From an uncultured Bacillota bacterium (GTDB lineage: Bacteria > Bacillota > Clostridia > Oscillospirales > Oscillospiraceae), in contig CANSDP010000004.1 of NCBI GenBank assembly GCA_947645675.1, positions 28,418-92,417 on the forward strand: a stretch of DNA of 64,000 nt, given 5' to 3'. Position numbers and translations under genes: made by a program. Under the pieces are notes generated by a model that saw only the letters and a list, made by a program, of their open reading frames with translations, was not told the origin of the DNA and did no database searches. Of this stretch, positions 60,153 through 64,000 are shown piece by piece (the first letter of the stretch is position 1; every line of letters starts with the position of its first letter).

Positions 60153-60289
60153 TATACCTTTTGCCCCTCCCGAAAGCAGGCGGAGGAATGATTGCTGCCG
60201 CTCCATTCCTCCGCCTGCTTTCCTGGTGCGGGAAAGCGGCTGTCCTCCCGTACATCCCCTTTCCCGCGCCAGTCGGGGCAAAAGGTATA
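60153..60289. other. Cloverleaf of nested inverted repeats next to oriT
   Basis: The outer stem TATACCTTTTGCCCC (60153-60167) pairs perfectly with 60275-60289. Inside are two hairpins: a perfect 19-bp stem (60172-60190 with 60204-60222), and a 14-bp stem (60223-60236 with 60259-60272) with a single G-T type mismatch. It may be a single-strand origin, part of oriT, or a structured RNA. It lies in the 360-bp gap 60112-60471. Confidence 0.65.
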
Positions 60290-60324
60290 ACACACTAGAC
60301 TTTTTCCACTGCGTTCCAAAAGTC
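60286..60324 (-). other. Predicted origin of transfer (oriT) for the MobV relaxase
   Basis: On the minus strand the inverted repeat GACTTTT (60324-60318) and AAAAGTC (60304-60298) is followed directly by TAGTGTG/TTATA (60297-60286). The pMV158 MobM site also has an inverted repeat ending just before TAGTGTG/TTA, with the nick at the slash. The predicted nick is between 60291 and 60290. Transfer would lead leftward through the helicase and relaxase genes. Confidence 0.8.
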
Positions 60325-60363
60325 GTGTGCCAAAGGGGGACCACCCCCTTTGGAGACCCCCTT

Positions 60364-60429
60364 CATTTTCGGGGCGGTGTGTGGCCACAAACTGCAAAAA
60401 TGCAGTCTGGACACCCCGCCCCGAAAATG
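60364..60429. repeat. Inverted repeat with inner hairpin
   Basis: CATTTTCGGGGCGGTGT (60364-60380) pairs with 60411-60429, where the right arm has two extra C. Inside is CTGCA-AAAA-TGCAG. Function unknown; part of the structured gap between the sigma gene and the small XRE gene. Confidence 0.5.
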
Positions 60430-60433
60430 TGAA

Positions 60434-60472
60434 CAGCTCTACGGTCCTGCACCCGCAGGCCCGTAGAGCTGT
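60434..60472 (-). terminator. Hairpin at the end of the small XRE gene
   Basis: ACAGCTCTACGG (60434-60445) and CCGTAGAGCTGT (60461-60472) form a perfect 12-bp stem with an inner CTGC/GCAG stem. It begins at the last base of the XRE stop codon on the minus strand. No T-run, so it may protect the 3' end more than it terminates. Confidence 0.45.
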
Positions 60473-60675
60473 CATTCGTCAGGGATGTACTCTGCGATAT
60501 CTTCCAAGCGGCAATCCAACGCCGAACATAACTTGTTCAGTGTCTTTGTCTCCATGTTGTCGTTAGCACGCAGGCGTCGGACAGTCTTGCTGTCGATGCC
60601 GCATTTTTCTCTCAGCAAGTATGTGGAAACACCTTTTTCCTTCATTACGACCCACAGCTTATCAAAGACAATCAC
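60472..60675 (-). CDS. Small XRE-family DNA-binding protein
   Basis: 67 aa from a GTG at 60675 preceded by GGGGGTGAG; an upstream extension through the divergent promoter is rejected. A Cro-like helix-turn-helix with STYLLREKCGIDSKTVRRLRAND and the closing LCSALDCRLEDIAEYIPDE, the typical full length for this family. Divergent from the SLOG gene, with two candidate operators in between. Confidence 0.85.
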   Translation of the reverse strand: MIVFDKLWVVMKEKGVSTYLLREKCGIDSKTVRRLRANDNMETKTLNKLCSALDCRLEDIAEYIPDE

Positions 60676-60690
60676 ATACTCACCCCCAGA

Positions 60691-60719
60691 TTGACACAAA
60701 ACAGTATGGGGGTTATAAT
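60691..60719 (+). promoter_or_regulatory. Promoter of the SLOG-domain gene
   Basis: TTGACA (60691-60696), a 17-bp spacer and TATAAT (60714-60719). The -10 box lies within the first of two similar 15-bp elements. Confidence 0.8.
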
Positions 60720-60746
60720 CTCCAGTGTTAAGGGGATATAATCCCC
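60709..60746. promoter_or_regulatory. Tandem candidate operators for the small XRE protein
   Basis: GGGGTTATAATCTCC (60709-60723) and GGGGATATAATCCCC (60732-60746) agree at 13 of 15 positions and are 23 bp apart. The second is a perfect dyad GGGGAT-ATA-ATCCCC. They overlap the promoter of the SLOG gene. Confidence 0.6.
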
Positions 60747-60779
60747 ATACACAAATTAAAGTCAGGAGAGGAACTATCA

Positions 60780-61280
60780 ATGCTTGAGAAATACTGCGCG
60801 TTCACGGGCCATCGTCCACGGAAATTTCCGTGGGGATATAACAAGGCAGATACCAAGTGTGTAGCTCTGAAACAGGCACTTACCAGAGAAATCGTCAAGT
60901 TGGTAGAGGCGGGATATACGGACTTCCTCTCTGGCATGGCGGAGGGGACCGATACCTGGGCAGCGCTGGCGGTTCTGGCCTTGAAAAAAGAAATCCCCGC
61001 GCTGAAACTCCACTGTGTCCTGCCCTGCGAGGGACAGGCAGACGGGTGGTCGGCTTCAGCACGGGAACTCTATTTTTCTATTCTGGGGCAGGCGGACGAG
61101 GTTGTGTATGTGAGCCGGGAGTACAGTAAAGATTGTATGCTTAAACGAAACCGCTACCTAGTCGATTATGCCGCCTGCCTGCTGGCTGTCTACAACGGTG
61201 AGTGGCGAGGAGGGACGGCGATGACGGTGAGGTATGCCCGAAAGAAGGGACGGGAGATTATCATAATCAATCCAGTATGA
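60780..61280 (+). CDS. SLOG-domain protein (DUF1273/YpsA-like)
   Basis: 166 aa single Rossmann-like domain with the N-terminal CAFTGHRPRKFPWGYN, the FLSGMAEGTDTWAA glycine segment and the C-terminal LLAVYNGEWRGGTAMTVRYA. The SLOG superfamily binds nucleotide-derived ligands, and YpsA-type members occur on clostridial elements and in stress or conflict contexts. The activity here is unknown. Divergent from the small XRE repressor, which probably controls it. Confidence 0.88.
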   Translation: MLEKYCAFTGHRPRKFPWGYNKADTKCVALKQALTREIVKLVEAGYTDFLSGMAEGTDTWAALAVLALKKEIPALKLHCVLPCEGQADGWSASARELYFSILGQADEVVYVSREYSKDCMLKRNRYLVDYAACLLAVYNGEWRGGTAMTVRYARKKGREIIIINPV

Positions 61281-61310
61281 AGGAATTTTTGCAAAAGTCG
61301 AAATGCGCCG

Positions 61311-61339
61311 TTGTTTTCCGGCGCTCAATATGGTATGAT
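61311..61339 (+). promoter_or_regulatory. Promoter of the methylase-nuclease operon
   Basis: TTGTTT (61311-61316), a 17-bp spacer and TATGAT (61334-61339), 35 bp before the methylase start. Confidence 0.6.
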
Positions 61340-61374
61340 TATCCTGTCAGTTTTTACATAGGGGAGGTGTCGCT

Positions 61375-62388
61375 ATGGCGGGCAACAGCAACCTGCATAT
61401 GTCCAGGGCCGGAAAGACGGATGAGTTTTATACCCAGCTCTCTACGATAGAGGACGAGCTGCGGCATTATCGAAAATATTTCAAAGGCAAGGTCATTTTT
61501 TGCAACGCCGACGACCCGGCGATTGGGGAAGATGGATAAGACCATTTCGGCGACGGCCTGGGCGGTTATACCAGCAATTTCTTTCGAGACTTCCAACTGA
61601 ACTTTACCCAACTTGGCATCAAGAAGCTGATTACCACCCACTATGAAGCGGACAAACCCAGTTATAAATTTGAGATCGTCAGCAGCGACCATGAGGAGCA
61701 GATCGGTCTGCCGGACTATGTGAGAACCCCCCTGGAGGGCAGCGGTGACTTCCGTTCCCCTGAGTGTTTAGCCTTGCTGGAAGAATGCGATATTGTAGTG
61801 ACAAACCCGCCCTTCTCCCTAATGAAAGAGTATTTGACGTTGCTTATAAACAGTGGTAAACAGTTTTTGATTTTAGGGAATATGAATCATGCGATGTACG
61901 CTGAAATATTTCCCTACATTTTTCGGCGGCAAGTGTGGCTAGGTCATAACAGTGGACATTTCTGGTTCCGTGTTCCTGATTATTACGAGGCAAAAGGGAC
62001 TGATTTCAAGGAGGACGATGAAGGACAAAAGTGGCGGCGGATGGGAAATATCTGCTGGTTCACAAATATGGATATTGAAAAACGCCATCAGTCACTTGTT
62101 GAAACTCTTTACAAAAAATATACAGTTGAAGAATATCCGCAATACGATAATTTCGAGGCGATCCACGTAAAAAAAGTTCAAGATATTCCCGTAGATTACG
62201 ATGGTATCATAAGCGTTCCCATTACTTTTTTGGACAAGCACAACCCAGACGAATTTGAAATTGTCGGTGAACTCAATCATGGTTGTGACAGTGAATTTGA
62301 TTTAGCCAAACCTATATTAAACGGAGTAGCACAGTATAAACGTATTGCCATACGCAGAAAAACTGCTCAGGAAGCCGGTGAAGATTAG
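61375..62388 (+). pseudogene. EcoRI-family adenine-specific DNA methyltransferase, interrupted by an in-frame TAA
   Basis: The ATG at 61375 has GGGGAGGTG upstream. The frame opens with the family start AGKTDEFYTQLSTIEDELRH and continues KGKVIFCNADDP, then reaches TAA at 61537-61539. The same frame resumes at once and is open to TAG at 62386, with the conserved SNFFRDFQLNFTQLGIKKLI and the catalytic N6-adenine motif VVTNPPFSLMKEYL. No frameshift is needed; one base change accounts for the break. A separate downstream peptide from the GTG at 61720 is possible and would keep the NPPF motif but lose the N-terminal part. Directly abuts the DUF262-HNH gene. Confidence 0.8.
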
Positions 62389-63543
62389 ATGAATATTGAC
62401 CGTATCCAAGTGACAGTTCAAGAACTGATTGACGGCTATGAAGAAAAAGGGCCAGATGGCATTGAGGGCGTGGTGGCCTATGGCGGCAGGTTGGATGTTC
62501 GCCCTGCCTATCAGCGAGAATACATCTATCCTGACAAAGACCGGGATGAGGTCATCCGCTCTGTCAAAAAGAAATTCCCCATCAATGTGATGTACTGGGC
62601 CAAGACCGCCGATGGACGTTATGAGCTGATGGATGGCCAACAGCGTACCATCTCCATTTGCCGCTATGCAGCGGTCATGGACGAGGCTGACCGGCAAAGT
62701 TACGAGCAGTGCTTTTCGGTGGACAATCTGTATTTCTTCAATCTGCCAGAAGATCAGAAGCAGAACATCCGGGACTATGTGTTGGATATTTACGTCTGTG
62801 ACGGCACGCCCTCTGAGGTGCTGGACTGGTTCAAAATCATCAACATAGCAGGCAAGGTTCTCTCGCCCCAAGAATTGCGGAATACATCCTACACCGGCCC
62901 GTGGCTGTCTGACGCAAAGCTCCATTTCTCCAAGCCGAACTGTACCGCTTACCGTATCGCCAAGGACTATGTGAACGGTTCTCCTATCCGGCAGGAGTAT
63001 CTGGAAACGGCCATTGGGTGGATCGCCGCCAGGGACGGCCTAGGGTCTATCGAGGAATATATGGCTCTCCACCAACAGGACGAGAACGCCAATCAGATTT
63101 GGCTCTACTTCCGCCGGGTCATCGAGTGGGTGGAAGCGATTTTCCCGCTCAAGCGGAAAGAGATGAAGGGCATCGAGTGGGGCCTGCTCTACAATCGCTT
63201 CAAGGATGCAGAACTTGACCCAGACGCGCTGGAGCGGGAAGTCAAGGCTCTGCTGATAGATGATGAAGTGACAAACAAGAAAGGCGTCTATACCCATGTC
63301 CTCACCAGAGAAGAAAAGTATTTGAGCCTCCGAGCCTTTACCACCGCCCAGAAAAGAGAAGCGTATGAGCGCCAGGGCGGTATCTGCCCTGACTGTCAGG
63401 CAGCAGGGAAAGCAAAGGTACACTATGATTTTGACGAGATGGAGGCCGACCACATCACACCCTGGAGCAGGGGCGGCAGAACTGTCCCGGAGAATTGCAA
63501 GATGCGGTGCAGAGAGTGTAATCGGAGAAAGAGTGATACATGA
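62389..63543 (+). CDS. DUF262 (ParB/GmrS-like) protein with C-terminal HNH nuclease domain
   Basis: 384 aa. The N-terminal DUF262 domain (about 1-200) has VRPAYQREYIYPDKDRDEVI and the signature LMDGQQRTISICRY, the nucleotide-binding/hydrolysis motif of this family. The C-terminal HNH domain (about 325-384) has ICPDCQ, then DEMEADHITPWSRGG, then CRECNRRK, a zinc-stabilised HNH. DUF262-nuclease fusions are known in GmrSD-type modification-dependent restriction and related defence. The ATG directly follows the methylase stop (TAG-ATG), so the two are coupled. Confidence 0.9.
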   Translation: MNIDRIQVTVQELIDGYEEKGPDGIEGVVAYGGRLDVRPAYQREYIYPDKDRDEVIRSVKKKFPINVMYWAKTADGRYELMDGQQRTISICRYAAVMDEADRQSYEQCFSVDNLYFFNLPEDQKQNIRDYVLDIYVCDGTPSEVLDWFKIINIAGKVLSPQELRNTSYTGPWLSDAKLHFSKPNCTAYRIAKDYVNGSPIRQEYLETAIGWIAARDGLGSIEEYMALHQQDENANQIWLYFRRVIEWVEAIFPLKRKEMKGIEWGLLYNRFKDAELDPDALEREVKALLIDDEVTNKKGVYTHVLTREEKYLSLRAFTTAQKREAYERQGGICPDCQAAGKAKVHYDFDEMEADHITPWSRGGRTVPENCKMRCRECNRRKSDT

Positions 63544-63581
63544 AGCTTGGCAAAGTCAGGTCAAGAAAGGAGATTTGAATT

Positions 63582-63986
63582 ATGGCATTAGATTTTAGCA
63601 CAAATGGTTATGAGAATTTGTTTAGGCAGGCATTGGCTAATGGAATAAATCTATTTTGTGGAGCCGGCTTTTCAGTTGAAGCTATGGACAGAAAAGGGCA
63701 AGCTCTACCTATTGGCGCAGCTTTGCTCAAAGAGCTGCAAGAAGAATTTCCTGCCATAAAACCATACAAAAAGCTTCCAAGAGCCTGTACGAAACTTTTG
63801 CAAACTGATAAAGGGTCTTTCTACACGTTTTTAGAGACACGTTTTGCAGTAGACACGTTTTCTGATTTATATAAAGCATTATTAGATATTAATATCAAGA
63901 ATATCTATACTACAAACATAGATGACTTGTTTTTTAAACTTTATGAAAGTACAGTTTACAAGGGACTACACAAGGTAACGGTCTGA
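63582..63986 (+). CDS. SIR2-like protein, N-terminal part, ends early
   Basis: 134 aa from an ATG with AAAGGAG 9 bp upstream. INLFCGAGFSVEA is the NAD-binding GAGxS motif of SIR2 proteins and IYTTNIDDLFFKLYE corresponds to the TTNxD segment. SIR2 domains in defence systems deplete NAD+ in infected cells. The frame stops at TGA (63984-63986), before the rest of the SIR2 fold; in another frame the sequence stays open to the window end. It may be a frameshifted, truncated or partly sequenced gene. It lies 38 bp after the DUF262-HNH gene. Confidence 0.75.
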   Translation: MALDFSTNGYENLFRQALANGINLFCGAGFSVEAMDRKGQALPIGAALLKELQEEFPAIKPYKKLPRACTKLLQTDKGSFYTFLETRFAVDTFSDLYKALLDINIKNIYTTNIDDLFFKLYESTVYKGLHKVTV

Positions 63987-64000
63987 CGGGCGCTGATATG

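Larger units (their letters stand above)
53690..64000. mobile_element. Integrated mobilizable element, left end near 53.7 kb, right end outside the window
   Basis: The composition changes abruptly from GC-rich host sequence to lower-GC sequence just upstream of comEC. The segment then carries a serine recombinase, a MobV relaxase, an SF3 helicase, a regulator/sigma pair, a pMV158-like oriT, and cargo. The exact left attachment point lies between about 53690 and 53718, but no repeat can be matched because the right end is not visible. Confidence 0.75.

Overview
The window reads as chromosome of a GC-rich, spore-forming, anaerobic member of the Clostridia, most like the Oscillospiraceae (Flavonifractor/Oscillibacter-type gut bacteria). 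The reasons are the GC-rich coding sequence, the spoIIGA-sigE sporulation operon, a ymxH-type sporulation protein, an ECF vitamin transporter with an FMN riboswitch, a fused flavodiiron-rubredoxin protein, and the gene order nusB-(M22)-xseA-xseB-ispA-dxs-tlyA-nadK-argR-recN. The assignment is inferred from gene content; no 16S rRNA gene is present.

Region 1 (1-10.6 kb): the end of a sodium-dependent transporter, then a leftward ten-gene operon from nusB to recN whose genes mostly overlap or nearly abut. Region 2 (10.6-14.7 kb): two tandem, partly duplicated cassettes, each with a promoter, a membrane-anchored XRE regulator and one or two unknown small proteins, followed by a LytTR/DUF3021-type regulator pair. 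Region 3 (14.7-23.3 kb): ecfA1-ecfA2-ecfT, then an inserted small-gene/repeat cassette, truA, a DUF5711-like protein, a CvpA-like protein and clpE. Region 4 (23.3-31.8 kb, mostly leftward): a nucleoside kinase, a chemoreceptor, a MATE exporter, an SH3b-NlpC/P60 hydrolase and, rightward, an iron alcohol dehydrogenase. Region 5 (31.8-39.2 kb): structured repeats, FMN riboswitch-ribU, a possible LytTR target membrane gene, an SSB-like gene, trmD, flavodiiron-rubredoxin, a glycosyltransferase, ymxH and two small genes, including a 59-residue ribbon-helix-helix protein. Region 6 (39.2-53.7 kb, all leftward): addB-hydrolase-kinase-addA, spoIIGA-sigE, and comEC-holA-rnmV.

Region 7 (about 53.7 kb to the end) is an integrated mobile element with lower GC. 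It begins with a large serine recombinase immediately upstream of comEC. It then carries a MobV relaxase, an SF3-type helicase, an XRE regulator overlapping a sigma factor, a highly structured intergenic region holding a site that closely resembles the pMV158-type oriT, and a divergent XRE/SLOG pair. Its cargo looks like defence genes: an EcoRI-family adenine methylase split by an in-frame stop, a DUF262-HNH nuclease and a SIR2-like protein cut short near the window end.

The most interesting points are the methylase/DUF262-HNH/SIR2 cargo, the predicted oriT with its cloverleaf, the mosaic duplication of the XRE membrane-regulator cassettes, a pair of 21-bp-spaced direct repeats that may define a small LytTR regulon, and a family of structured dispersed repeats, one copy of which appears to supply the ribosome binding site of rnmV.
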